Shown here piece by piece: positions 46,203 to 54,823 of a stretch of 59,632 nt of DNA (positions are counted from its first letter, which is position 1; the number at the start of each line of letters is the position of its first letter). The translations under genes and the position numbers were made by a program. The notes under the pieces were generated by a model. The model made no database searches. It worked only from the letters and a program-made list of their open reading frames with translations, and had not been told where the DNA came from. Source of the DNA: Megasphaera cerevisiae DSM 20462 (GTDB lineage Bacteria > Bacillota > Negativicutes > Veillonellales > Megasphaeraceae). The stretch is from positions 1-59,632 of the forward strand of contig NZ_LEKT01000015.1 of NCBI RefSeq assembly GCF_001045675.1, in the 5' to 3' direction.

Positions 46203-47369
46203 GTGTTGAGAAAATATTTCATACTTCCGTTGCTGATGCTGATCTGCATGGTCCCGTTTATTTCCGCCCAGGCAGCCAGCAGCACGGAAATCACAAGTGT
46301 TCGTACGGCAACGCGAAATGATGCAAATACGCCGTTTGTCCGCACTGTACTGGATATCAGCGGTAAGGTCAATCCAAGGCTGTTTATTGACAAAACCGGA
46401 CGGTATGTAACGGTGACGTTGCCGAACACAAAAATTGCAAAAGGTGTGGATACGGAATGCAGCAGCAATCGTAATGTTGTCTCGGATATTACACTGACAC
46501 AGCGGTCATCCGGCACGGATATTAATTTTAAAGTTCCCCATGCCGTGACGAAGGATGATTTGAAGGTGTTCACGCTGCCGGGAACAGATAATGCCAAATC
46601 AGCAAGTCGTGTTGTCATTGATATCAATGACAAGTCCGGTAAAATAAAGCAATGGCGTCACTGGGACGATGATAAAATTGGTATTGCCAGCACAACCAAG
46701 GACAAAAATAATCAGCTAAAGCAATCTGCCGTATCGAATGCTGCAACTATACCGTCCTATGCGGGCAGTCAATCCTACAATCTGACCAAGGGCTTGAAGG
46801 GCAAGGTCATCTGCGTCGATCCGGGACACGGTGGTACGGATTCCGGAGCTATCGGCGCTAAGTCACAGGAAAAGAACATTACGCTGGCAATTTCGAAACG
46901 GGTGGCATCGCTTCTTACGAATGCTGGTGCGACAGTTGTTATGACACGGACTACAGATGTTGATGTCTATGCGCCGAATGATGGAGCGGTCGAAGAACTG
47001 CAGGCGCGCTGCAATATTGCCAACGCAGCAAAAGCAGATGTATTTGTCTGCATTCATATTGACTCGTTTTCGACAGCCGATGCGGGCGGCGTGACCGCAT
47101 ACTATAACAGCAAGACGCCTTATGATTATGGCTTGGCGAAGTATATTCATGATCAGAATATGCAGGCCACATCCTTCCCTGACAGGGGCGTGCAGACAGC
47201 CAACTTTTACGTCCTGCTCCATACAAACATGCCGGCAACGCTTTTGGAATTGGGATTTATCTCCAATCCGGCTGAAGAAGATGCTCTGAATACAGAGGCA
47301 CAGCAGCAGAATTTTGCAGAAAGCATTGTAAAAGGCTTGGCAGATTATTTTGATCATAACGGTAATTAA
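46203..47369 (+). CDS. N-acetylmuramoyl-L-alanine amidase with AMIN domain
   Basis: 388 residues with a GTG start behind AAGGAG. A signal peptide ends near residue 25 (Ala-Gln-Ala-Ala). An AMIN domain (about 28-145) targets the protein to the wall or septum. The zinc amidase_3 domain (about 198-388) shows VDPGHGGTDSG, EKN and CIHIDSF as metal ligands. It removes stem peptides from peptidoglycan. AMIN-amidases of this build are the usual targets of EnvC-type activators, and an EnvC-like gene is present at 28579-29778. Confidence 0.93.
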   Translation: MLRKYFILPLLMLICMVPFISAQAASSTEITSVRTATRNDANTPFVRTVLDISGKVNPRLFIDKTGRYVTVTLPNTKIAKGVDTECSSNRNVVSDITLTQRSSGTDINFKVPHAVTKDDLKVFTLPGTDNAKSASRVVIDINDKSGKIKQWRHWDDDKIGIASTTKDKNNQLKQSAVSNAATIPSYAGSQSYNLTKGLKGKVICVDPGHGGTDSGAIGAKSQEKNITLAISKRVASLLTNAGATVVMTRTTDVDVYAPNDGAVEELQARCNIANAAKADVFVCIHIDSFSTADAGGVTAYYNSKTPYDYGLAKYIHDQNMQATSFPDRGVQTANFYVLLHTNMPATLLELGFISNPAEEDALNTEAQQQNFAESIVKGLADYFDHNGN

Positions 47370-47400
47370 GTCAAGTTGATAAATTTACCCTTGCAGTATA

Positions 47401-47450
47401 AACAGCAACGAAGTCTGGTGGGAATACGATGGCTTCATTGCTGTTTTTTA
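47401..47450 (+). terminator. Intrinsic terminator after the amidase gene
   Basis: AACAGCAACGAAG pairs with CTTCATTGCTGTT around a 15-nt loop, followed by a T-run. Confidence 0.8.
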
Positions 47451-47527
47451 TACCTGCTTATGCGCCCGGAAATGGCATTAAAGCGTATGTATTTCTACCG
47501 AAATATGTATCTTGCCGCTACTGTCTA

Positions 47528-47556
47528 TTGACAATGAAGGCGGAATAGTTTACACT
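47528..47556 (+). promoter_or_regulatory. Promoter of rplU-prp-rpmA
   Basis: TTGACA at 47528-47533 and TACACT at 47551-47556 are 17 nt apart. The L21 leader follows. Confidence 0.65.
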
Positions 47557-47562
47557 TATAAG

Positions 47563-47646
47563 GTCGTAGCATAAGTGGCTAGGCAGATAAGCCGCATGAA
47601 GAGGCTCATAAGTCCATAGGGCGCCGTATTCAGCGAGTATATAAAT
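47563..47646 (+). promoter_or_regulatory. Ribosomal protein L21 leader
   Basis: The segment between promoter and rplU contains GTCGTAGCATAAGTGGCTAG and complementary GGC/GCC blocks, as in Firmicute L21 leaders, which are thought to bind L21 for autogenous control. The exact fold was not computed. Confidence 0.6.
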
Positions 47647-47661
47647 GAGGAGGTGTCACTC

Positions 47662-47973
47662 GTGTACGCAATTATTAAAACAGGTGGAAAACAGTATCGT
47701 GTCCAGGAAGGCGACAACATTTTTGTTGAAAAAGTCACTGGCGATGTTGATTCCGAAGTAGTATTTGATCAGGTATTGGCAGTTGTTAATGACGGAGATG
47801 TAAAAGTCGGTTCTCCCGTGGTTGAAGGTGCTAAGGTTACTGCTAAGGTTTTGAAACAGGGTAAAGAAAAGAAAATTCTTGTTTTTAAATACAAGGCTAA
47901 GTCTAACTATCGCCGCCGTCAGGGGCATCGTCAGCCTTTTACCAAGGTTGTCATTGAAAAGATTGAAGGCTAA
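47662..47973 (+). CDS. rplU: 50S ribosomal protein L21
   Basis: 103 residues, full match to bL21 ([17 protein letters not shown] at the start, [13 protein letters not shown] near the end). The GTG at 47662 is 9 nt after GGAGG; a GTG at 47653 overlaps that site. The stop overlaps the prp ATG by one base. Confidence 0.97.
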   Translation: MYAIIKTGGKQYRVQEGDNIFVEKVTGDVDSEVVFDQVLAVVNDGDVKVGSPVVEGAKVTAKVLKQGKEKKILVFKYKAKSNYRRRQGHRQPFTKVVIEKIEG

Positions 47974-48284
47974 TGATTATCATAATGCTGCAGCATGACA
48001 AACATCATATACTAAACGGGTTTGAAATATCTGGCCATTCCGGATATGATGAAGCGGGCAGTGATATTGTATGTGCTGCTGTATCTGCATTGGCACAGAC
48101 AGCCCTTTTGGGGCTCATGAAATATGTGCCGGATGCGGTGAAATATGATATGCAGGATGGTTTTTTATCAGTCCATGTTGATCCATGCAGCGATGCGTCG
48201 CCGCAGATCATATTGGAAACCATGAAATTGGGATTAGAACAAATAGCACGGCAGTATGAAAGCTATGTCGTGTTCGATTCATAG
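47973..48284 (+). CDS. prp: Ribosomal-processing cysteine protease Prp
   Basis: 103 residues. The catalytic His is in the [11 protein letters not shown] motif and the catalytic Cys in [13 protein letters not shown]. Prp removes the N-terminal extension of L27, encoded next, and that extension is present here. It sits between rplU and rpmA as in most Firmicutes. Confidence 0.95.
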   Translation: MIIIMLQHDKHHILNGFEISGHSGYDEAGSDIVCAAVSALAQTALLGLMKYVPDAVKYDMQDGFLSVHVDPCSDASPQIILETMKLGLEQIARQYESYVVFDS

Positions 48285-48303
48285 ACGTCAGGAGGTGGAC
48301 GGA

Positions 48304-48594
48304 ATGTTTAATTTTAATTTGCAATTGTTTGCCCATAAAAAAGGGACAGGCAGCACGCGTAACGGCCGTGATAGTGAATCCAAACGTCTGGGCGTTAAAT
48401 GTCATGACGGTGTCGTTGTAAAAGCCGGCAACATCATCGTTCGCCAGCGCGGCACACATTTCCATCCGGGCACAAACGTAGGCATCGGCAAAGATGATAC
48501 GTTATTTGCTACGGTTGCTGGAAAAGTTGCTTTTGAACGTGCTGGTAGATTCAACCGCAAAGTCAGTGTATATCCGGTTGAAGCGGAAGCTTAA
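48304..48594 (+). CDS. rpmA: 50S ribosomal protein L27, Prp-processed type
   Basis: 96 residues. The N-terminus has the extension [10 protein letters not shown] before HKKG, matching the Prp cleavage consensus (NLQxFA). After cleavage the mature N-terminus reaches the peptidyl-transferase centre. ATG 48304 follows AGGAGGTGG. A terminator follows. Confidence 0.97.
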   Translation: MFNFNLQLFAHKKGTGSTRNGRDSESKRLGVKCHDGVVVKAGNIIVRQRGTHFHPGTNVGIGKDDTLFATVAGKVAFERAGRFNRKVSVYPVEAEA

Positions 48595-48608
48595 TTAGTC
48601 CATGCAGA

Positions 48609-48638
48609 ATCCTGCAGAGCAATCTGCAGGATTTTTTT
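48609..48638 (+). terminator. Intrinsic terminator after rpmA
   Basis: AATCCTGCAGA pairs with TCTGCAGGATT over an 11-bp stem with a short loop and seven T. Confidence 0.88.
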
Positions 48639-48691
48639 GTATACGCGTGGGCATCAGGCAGTCATTACGTATAAATATCAGGGGGTACGAT

Positions 48692-49081
48692 ATGCGCGTT
48701 TATGTAAATGATGAAGAACGGCAGATCCATGTATACGATCGCGAAACGGGGCAGGATTATGCCAAGAGCGTACTGTGTTCTCAGGATCGGATGAGCACGG
48801 ATGAATATGGTGAATTTTGTCTTAGTGAAGAAGAATATACCGGCTGGGTGAAATTATTGGAAAAATTGCAGGAATCAGAAGATATCCGTTTTTCCTTGAA
48901 AGAAAAAGTGGATGCAGAAGAATTAAAAAATTACCTGTATGAAGAAACGAAATATGTTACGCATACGAAAGAAACGATTGATATGGAAAATATCTGCCTT
49001 AAAGAAGTACAAGAGGCACTGGCTGCTCATAATAATGCCTGGCTCGCTGAAAATGGCTTTACCAAAACGATACAGGAGTAG
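48692..49081 (+). CDS. Hypothetical acidic protein
   Basis: 129 residues, no signal peptide or membrane helix, many Glu and Asp. A short beta-like start (MRVYVNDEERQIHVYD) is followed by mostly helical, charged sequence. ATG 48692 lies behind CAGGGGG; an in-frame ATG at 48602 lies before the rpmA terminator. I do not recognise a family. The next gene starts 90 nt later. Confidence 0.7.
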   Translation: MRVYVNDEERQIHVYDRETGQDYAKSVLCSQDRMSTDEYGEFCLSEEEYTGWVKLLEKLQESEDIRFSLKEKVDAEELKNYLYEETKYVTHTKETIDMENICLKEVQEALAAHNNAWLAENGFTKTIQE

Positions 49082-49171
49082 TTATAATATGGCATTGTAC
49101 CTGACTTTTAAATGTGGTATTCTTATTAAAAACCTGTGTTGTCTTGGAGCACACATTAAGGGAGTCTTACG

Positions 49172-50023
49172 GTGAAAAAGGTATTATCTTGGCTTGTAGG
49201 CATTATTTTTACGATTGTCGTTTTAGTAGCGGGTATTTTTTCGTATTGGTATTTTGGATCGACCAATTATATGCTTACTGGCGTTCCGGTCCTGAATTAT
49301 CATCAGGTTAATAATAAGTTTCAAACATGCCTGGCTATGAAGCCGAAAAATTTTGAAGAGCAAATGAAATATCTTCACGATAATGATTATCATGTTATTA
49401 CGCAGCAACAATTTGATGAATATATGAGTGGTGACGGAACATTACCGGACCGGCCTGTCTTGATTACCTTTGATGACGGATATGCTGATAACTATCAATA
49501 TGCTTATCCCATTATGAAAAAATATGGTATGAGGGGCACTATTTTCCTGATTACAGGTCTGGTGGATAAGCCTGGATATTTGACATGGGAGCAAATTAAA
49601 AAAATGAGTGCTGATGGTATGGAATTCGGGTCACATACAGTCAGCCATAAACCCCTTACCAGCTTTGACAGAGAAGGGGCGCGCCGTGAATTGACGGAAT
49701 CCAAGGCTGTGATTGAACAACATCTGGGAAAGCCATGTACTTTTTTTGCATTTCCGGAAGGAAAGTTTGATGATATGGTAATGGAAGAAACCAAGGCTGC
49801 CGGGTATAAATATGGTTTTACGGTAGAAACGGGACGAGATTTTCCTTGGGATGATCATTATGATTTGGATCGAGTTCCTTTTTTTGAGGGACCAATCAGT
49901 TTTAAGCATTTTCGCTTCCGACTTACCTTCAGTGCCTTTAGTGCGATTCTTTGGGATACACATCGGTATTTTGAACATATTGAACTGACAAAGCCTTTGG
50001 CGGAACATATTCCGCAGCCGTAA
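49172..50023 (+). CDS. Membrane-anchored polysaccharide deacetylase
   Basis: 283 residues with a GTG start behind AAGGGAG. An N-terminal membrane segment covers about 5-29. The NodB domain shows TFDDGYADN (D101, D102) and GSHTVSHKPL (H155, H159), the metal-binding set of CE4 enzymes. It should remove acetyl groups from a wall or surface glycan. It ends with a terminator. Substrate unknown. Confidence 0.9.
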   Translation: MKKVLSWLVGIIFTIVVLVAGIFSYWYFGSTNYMLTGVPVLNYHQVNNKFQTCLAMKPKNFEEQMKYLHDNDYHVITQQQFDEYMSGDGTLPDRPVLITFDDGYADNYQYAYPIMKKYGMRGTIFLITGLVDKPGYLTWEQIKKMSADGMEFGSHTVSHKPLTSFDREGARRELTESKAVIEQHLGKPCTFFAFPEGKFDDMVMEETKAAGYKYGFTVETGRDFPWDDHYDLDRVPFFEGPISFKHFRFRLTFSAFSAILWDTHRYFEHIELTKPLAEHIPQP

Positions 50024-50047
50024 ATTGGCGCGCTTCGAGAGGGATGG

Positions 50048-50092
50048 ACGCTGCAGTGGGAATACATACATTCTTGATGCAGCGTTTTTTAT
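50048..50092 (+). terminator. Intrinsic terminator after the deacetylase gene
   Basis: ACGCTGCA pairs with TGCAGCGT over a longer loop, followed by a T-run. Confidence 0.7.
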
Positions 50093-50185
50093 TGGAAGTA
50101 TGTCTGCAGCCGGTATATTTCAGTATTTCCGTCGAAAAGTAATAAATGCAAATATAATTTTTTTGTTTTATACAGACGCAATCAA

Positions 50186-50194
50186 TGGTATAAT
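50186..50194 (+). promoter_or_regulatory. Extended -10 promoter of the symporter gene
   Basis: TGgTATAAT, with TATAAT at 50189-50194, lies 53 nt upstream of the ATG. No clear -35 box. Confidence 0.55.
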
Positions 50195-50247
50195 TTATAT
50201 CGATACGTAATAATATAATAAAAGTTAATAAGAAAGCAGGCTAAGGC

Positions 50248-51639
50248 ATGAGTATTCAATTAGGTATTGTCATTTTATATGTGTGTATTCTTGTGGGAAT
50301 CAGTATGTATGTCCGAAAACGCACGCTGAATAGCGTGGGCTTTTTATTTGCCGGGCGGGGGCTGACGACTCCTATGGTAGCTGCGAATATCACTGCGACA
50401 GCGGTTGGCGCGGCATCGACGATAGGTGTGGCGGAAAATGCATTTACCCACGGAATTTCCGCCGGCTTATACAATGTAGCATGGGCAGCTGGCACTATTG
50501 TTATGGCTTTTTTGGCAGCGGGGAAATATCGTAAGATGGAGTGTACGACGATTCCTGAATTTTTTGAACGATTTTATGATAAAAAAGGACGCATTATTGC
50601 TGTTTTAGGCATGATTACCGTGCAACTTGTCATTACGTCACTGCAATATATTGCGGGAGGCGCGATCCTTTCCAGCTTATTGCCGCAATTTTTTACTTTT
50701 GAGCAGGGAATGATTGTCAGTGCTATTGTATTTATAGGTACGACCCTGATCGGTGGGTTATGGTTTTCGGGAATTTCCAATATCTTAAGCGTAACATTGA
50801 TTTATATCGGTGTCTGCATCAGTACCTTCACCATTATTCAAAAGCAGGGAGGTTGGGATCAATTGGTACTATCTCTGCCGGCTGGAGTAGCTTGGTTTGA
50901 TCCGATTGCCCCGTTGGGATTAGCTACCGTAATTGGATGGTTTGTCGTCATGATTACGCAGACTTTGACAGCACAGGGACCGGTACAAATTGCCTGTGCT
51001 GCAGCTGACGAAAAAACGGCCAAAAGAGGTTTCTTATGGGGAGCTGTTATGATGTTTCCCATCGGATTTTTGTGTGCGATTATGGGGATGGCTGCACGTG
51101 TGGCCCATCCAGCGTTAAATGCAACGCTGGCGCTGCCTAATATGATTATGGGCCTGGAACCCATCGTTGCCGGAGTTACTCTGGCCGCGCTGTGGGCGGC
51201 TGATATCGGTACCTGCAGCCACATTCTGCTGGCAGCAGGTACGCTGTTCAGTCAGGATATATATAAGCGATTTATTAATCCCCGTATTACAGATCATCAA
51301 TATACGATTATCAATCGCTGGGCAGTCCTGCTGCTCGGATTGGGAACATTATGGATGGCATTTAATGCCAGCGGCATTGTGAAAACGATGCTCATTGGCT
51401 TGTCTCTGACAACGGCCTTCACGATCGTGTTTCTGGGAACTATCTTTTTACCAGGGCTCTGCCGGAAAAACACGGCTTTTTATACGACTGCAGCAGGGAT
51501 TATTACACTTATTTGCTGGCAGTTTATTCCGGCGACACATGTTGTGGCGCATCCCATTTATTTAGAGTGGATTGTCTGCAGCATTACGTTCGTACTGGTG
51601 GCACTTATTGATTCACAACGTATTAAGCATGCATCATAA
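50248..51639 (+). CDS. Sodium:solute symporter family protein
   Basis: 463 residues, about 12-13 membrane helices. The SSS pattern is seen in SVGFLFAGRGLTTPMVAANITATAVGAAS and in the RxxM...PEFFERFYDKKGR loop. It imports an unidentified solute with sodium. AAGCAGG precedes the ATG. It stands alone between an extended -10 promoter and a bidirectional terminator. The relation to PanF/PutP subgroups cannot be fixed by eye. Confidence 0.88.
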   Translation: MSIQLGIVILYVCILVGISMYVRKRTLNSVGFLFAGRGLTTPMVAANITATAVGAASTIGVAENAFTHGISAGLYNVAWAAGTIVMAFLAAGKYRKMECTTIPEFFERFYDKKGRIIAVLGMITVQLVITSLQYIAGGAILSSLLPQFFTFEQGMIVSAIVFIGTTLIGGLWFSGISNILSVTLIYIGVCISTFTIIQKQGGWDQLVLSLPAGVAWFDPIAPLGLATVIGWFVVMITQTLTAQGPVQIACAAADEKTAKRGFLWGAVMMFPIGFLCAIMGMAARVAHPALNATLALPNMIMGLEPIVAGVTLAALWAADIGTCSHILLAAGTLFSQDIYKRFINPRITDHQYTIINRWAVLLLGLGTLWMAFNASGIVKTMLIGLSLTTAFTIVFLGTIFLPGLCRKNTAFYTTAAGIITLICWQFIPATHVVAHPIYLEWIVCSITFVLVALIDSQRIKHAS

Positions 51640-51660
51640 CAAGCGGTGAAGCATGTGCAA

Positions 51661-51697
51661 AAAAGAGCCGGGGAAAAATTTTCCCCGGCTCTTTTTT
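51661..51697. terminator. Bidirectional terminator
   Basis: AAAAGAGCCGGGGAAAA and its perfect complement form a 17-bp stem with T-runs on both strands. It serves the symporter (+) and the flippase (-). Confidence 0.92.
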
Positions 51698-51712
51698 GTA
51701 CATTGGAGTATA

Positions 51713-53263
51713 TCAGAAAAAACGTCCAAAGAAGGGCATTTTCTGGGCATCTTCTGCAGTAACTCCGCCGTTAAGGATCATAAGACCAATATAAATCACT
51801 GAGCCGATTATACAGGTCAGAAGCAAACTCAGGAACAGGCCAATATGAAGCTGCAGAAGAGCATACGCATAATACATGGCAATGCCCATGACAATGGCAG
51901 AAAAAACATTTTTCAGTATGATTTTGATGTCGATAATATATCCTGTGCTGCGATAAATAAAAAACAAATTAAGACCTGCCGCAACGCCTATATCCGCAAC
52001 TGTTGCATAGGAGGCACCGGTAATGCCGAACGCCGGAATAGCGACGAGAAACCAGTTGCAGAGTACTTTTGCACTGCAGGCGATGACCATATTGATGACT
52101 GGAATTTTAGGCTTTTTCAGACCTTGCAGAATTGCTGTCGTGACCTGATGGAGCCCGAGAAAGCAAATTGCGATTGCGACTGCTCGTGTAGCATCTGCGG
52201 CGGCAGGCGCGTTATAAATAAAGGTAACGACAGGCTCCGCCATGACATACAGCATAACGCTGAATGGAATGGTAACCATGAGCGCGATGCGTATAGCTCC
52301 GGCTGTACGGTTGTAAATATCCTTGGTTTCATGAAGGGTAAAGCTGTGGCTGATTGCCGGCACAAGGCTCATGGCCATAGCTGCTGTCAAAATAGTGGCT
52401 AAATTGATAAGCGGGACGGACATACCCGTGAGATAACCAAATAACTCAGTGGCTTGTGCTGTGGAATATCCGGCCGCTTCGAGACGGCGCGGCACGATGA
52501 GCAGATCCAGATTGGAAACGACTGGCAGCATGATACTGGCCAGCGAAATAGGAACAGCCAAAATGACGAGCCTTTTTAAAATCTGCATGCCTTTTTCCTG
52601 AGGAAAGATGGGCCCGTCCGTAGGAAGAGTGCGCTTGAGCTTATAATAATAATACAAAAGCACGAGAAGAGCGGCGACACCGCCAGCGCCAGCACCCAAG
52701 CTGGCGCCGCCTGCCGCATAATCCAGACCGTAAGGCAGGAGAAGAGCGGCAAAGCCAAGCATAACGACGACCCGGACAAGCTGTTCTACAATTTGGGATA
52801 GTGCCGTTGGTGTCATTTGCTGCCAGCCTTGCAAATATCCCCGGTAGCCGGCAATGATCGTTGTAAAAAAAATGGCCGGAGCCAAGGCAATGAGAGAGTA
52901 ATAAGCACGGCTTTCACGGATAATTTGGTGATCAATGAGAAAACGGGAACCAAAGAAAACAATAATGCTGAGAAAAAGTGCTGTTGCGCAAAGCAAAGTT
53001 AAAGAGATGCGGAAAATTCGTTGTGCCCCGCCATAATCTTGTTTCGCCGCTTTTTCAGCGGTAACAATAGAAATCGCAATGGGAATACCGGCACTGGAAA
53101 CTTGAAGCGCCAGCAGATAAATTGGAAAAGCCATCTGATAAATGCCGATGCCTTCGCCCCCGAGAATTCGAGATAAAATAATCCAATTGACGCTGCCGAT
53201 TACCTTGACAACAAATCCGGATAACGTCAGGATCAAGGTACCGGATACAAATTTATTTGCCAT
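51713..53263 (-). CDS. MOP-superfamily flippase, SpoVB/MurJ-like
   Basis: 516 residues, about 14 membrane helices. The N-terminus (SGTLILTLSGFVVKVIGSVNWIILSRILGGEGIGIYQMAFPIYLL) is typical of SpoVB/YtgP proteins. Members flip lipid-linked cell-wall precursors such as lipid II. No sporulation gene is nearby, so a role in wall or surface-glycan export is more likely than spore cortex. It is the only gene on this strand and faces trkA head to head. Confidence 0.88.
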   Translation of the reverse strand: MANKFVSGTLILTLSGFVVKVIGSVNWIILSRILGGEGIGIYQMAFPIYLLALQVSSAGIPIAISIVTAEKAAKQDYGGAQRIFRISLTLLCATALFLSIIVFFGSRFLIDHQIIRESRAYYSLIALAPAIFFTTIIAGYRGYLQGWQQMTPTALSQIVEQLVRVVVMLGFAALLLPYGLDYAAGGASLGAGAGGVAALLVLLYYYYKLKRTLPTDGPIFPQEKGMQILKRLVILAVPISLASIMLPVVSNLDLLIVPRRLEAAGYSTAQATELFGYLTGMSVPLINLATILTAAMAMSLVPAISHSFTLHETKDIYNRTAGAIRIALMVTIPFSVMLYVMAEPVVTFIYNAPAAADATRAVAIAICFLGLHQVTTAILQGLKKPKIPVINMVIACSAKVLCNWFLVAIPAFGITGASYATVADIGVAAGLNLFFIYRSTGYIIDIKIILKNVFSAIVMGIAMYYAYALLQLHIGLFLSLLLTCIIGSVIYIGLMILNGGVTAEDAQKMPFFGRFF

Positions 53264-53327
53264 AGAAACCCCTTATTTTCTGATAAATTTATAATTACAA
53301 ACAATTTATTTTATCATATTTGACGCA

Positions 53328-53398
53328 TAGTGACTAGGAAAAGTTATGGACAAAACGGTGTAAAATTTGTATACCGCCAGTATCTGTACTAGCCACTG
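53328..53398. repeat. Inverted repeat with CTAG-containing ends
   Basis: TAGTGACTAG at 53328-53337 pairs with CTAGCCACTG at 53389-53398 in nine of ten positions, counting one G-T pair. It lies between two divergent genes and resembles the element at 15337-15408 in its ends and in an internal ACAAAACGG. Confidence 0.5.
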
Positions 53399-53406
53399 GT
53401 GCTGCC

Positions 53407-53435
53407 TTGTGGTATATTACATAAATAAGTATATC
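53407..53435 (+). promoter_or_regulatory. Possible promoter of the trk operon
   Basis: TTGTGG at 53407-53412 and TATATC at 53430-53435 are 17 nt apart. Confidence 0.4.
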
Positions 53436-53475
53436 TTAATATAAACTTTATATATCTTTAAGGGAGGTGGCTTTT

Positions 53476-54822
53476 TTGCGTATAGTAATTGTAGGAGCCG
53501 GTAAATTAGGATATAGTATTGCAGAGCTATTGTCCAATGAGCAGTATGATGTCGTCGTGGTTGACAACGACGAAGATCATTTGGAGGCGGTGAAAAATAC
53601 GCTGGACGTACTTACTATTGCGGCTAATGGTGCCAGCCCCGTTACTATGAATGATCCCGATATTCGCGCTGCCGATATTCTCGTTGCTGTCACTGCCATT
53701 GATGAAATTAATATAGTAGCGTGTATTCTGGCAAAAAAATATGGCATTAAATATACAGCCGCCCGTATTCGGGATATGCAATTTTTGTCAGGAGCCGGCG
53801 ACTATTTGAAACAGAATTTTGATATCGATCTGGCGCTCAATCCGGAATTTATTACGGCAAGTGAAATCAACCGGATTCTGATGACTCCGGCTGCACTGAA
53901 CGTAGAAGATTTTGCCAACGGTAAGGTTCGTCTGTTTGAAACCAAAGTGCGCCGTAAATCACCGTTTATCAATATTCCCTTTAAAAATATGAATATTCCG
54001 CCATCTGTGCTGGTAGGCATGATTTTTCGGGACCACCGCATGATTATCCCCCATGGTGATGATCGGCTTCTGCCGCATGATAACGCGTATTTTATTGGTG
54101 ACGCCGATGCGGTCAAGGCGTTCAGCAAAAGTTTTGTGCAAAGTGATATGCTGAAGGTTGAACGAGCCATTATCATTGGTGCCGGCCGGGCCGGACGTTT
54201 TCTTGCCCCGATGCTGGATCAGCAGGATGTCAAGGTGAAAATTTTTGATAAAAATAAAGAACGGTGTCTGCAAGTGGCAGAAAAACTGATTAATGGCATG
54301 GCCATCTGCGGAGACGGTACAGATATTGATCTGCTGGAGCAAGAAGGTATTGCCGATGCCGATGCGGTCATTTGTTTGACGGAGGACGATCGGTTAAATC
54401 TTATGCTGGCGCTTATTGCCAAGCATTTGGGGGCAAAGAAGACCGTTGTCCGCATATCGCGCAACGAGTACGGCTCACTGATGGAGAAGGTCGGCGTCGA
54501 TATTGTGTTATCGACGAGACTGTTGTCTGCCAGTGAAGTATTGGCTTTTGCTCGCCGCGGCGGCGTCGTATCTGTATCTCTTCTCGAAGGAGCCAAAGCG
54601 GAAGCCGTCGAAGTTATTGTGCAGGAAGGAGCGCTTGTAGCCGGTCGCCGCCTGATGGAGATAGGTCTTCCGCGGGAATGTCTGGTCTGCGCGTATGTTC
54701 GGGATGGGGAAGCCTATATTCCCAATGGACAATCTGTTCTTCAGGCCGGTGACCGGATTATTCTATTTGTGCAGAAGGCACATTCTAAAAGCGTTATGAA
54801 ATATTTTAAAGGCAGGGACTAG
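53476..54822 (+). CDS. trkA: Trk potassium uptake regulator TrkA
   Basis: 448 residues made of two RCK units, each an NAD-binding Rossmann domain plus a C-terminal ligand domain. The dinucleotide motifs are IVIVGAGKLG at the start and IIIGAGRAGRF near residue 232. The TTG at 53476 is 8 nt after GGAGG in AGGGAGGTGG; a GTG at 53467 overlaps that site. It gates TrkH channels with NAD(H) or nucleotides. RCK_C domains are known c-di-AMP targets in related Ktr systems. Three trkH genes follow. Confidence 0.95.
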   Translation: MRIVIVGAGKLGYSIAELLSNEQYDVVVVDNDEDHLEAVKNTLDVLTIAANGASPVTMNDPDIRAADILVAVTAIDEINIVACILAKKYGIKYTAARIRDMQFLSGAGDYLKQNFDIDLALNPEFITASEINRILMTPAALNVEDFANGKVRLFETKVRRKSPFINIPFKNMNIPPSVLVGMIFRDHRMIIPHGDDRLLPHDNAYFIGDADAVKAFSKSFVQSDMLKVERAIIIGAGRAGRFLAPMLDQQDVKVKIFDKNKERCLQVAEKLINGMAICGDGTDIDLLEQEGIADADAVICLTEDDRLNLMLALIAKHLGAKKTVVRISRNEYGSLMEKVGVDIVLSTRLLSASEVLAFARRGGVVSVSLLEGAKAEAVEVIVQEGALVAGRRLMEIGLPRECLVCAYVRDGEAYIPNGQSVLQAGDRIILFVQKAHSKSVMKYFKGRD

Positions 54823-54823
54823 C

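Noticed and set aside
51845-52402. Open frame on the + strand inside the flippase gene
   Set aside because: Antisense to a clear 14-helix membrane protein; low-complexity Cys/His/Asn-rich translation.
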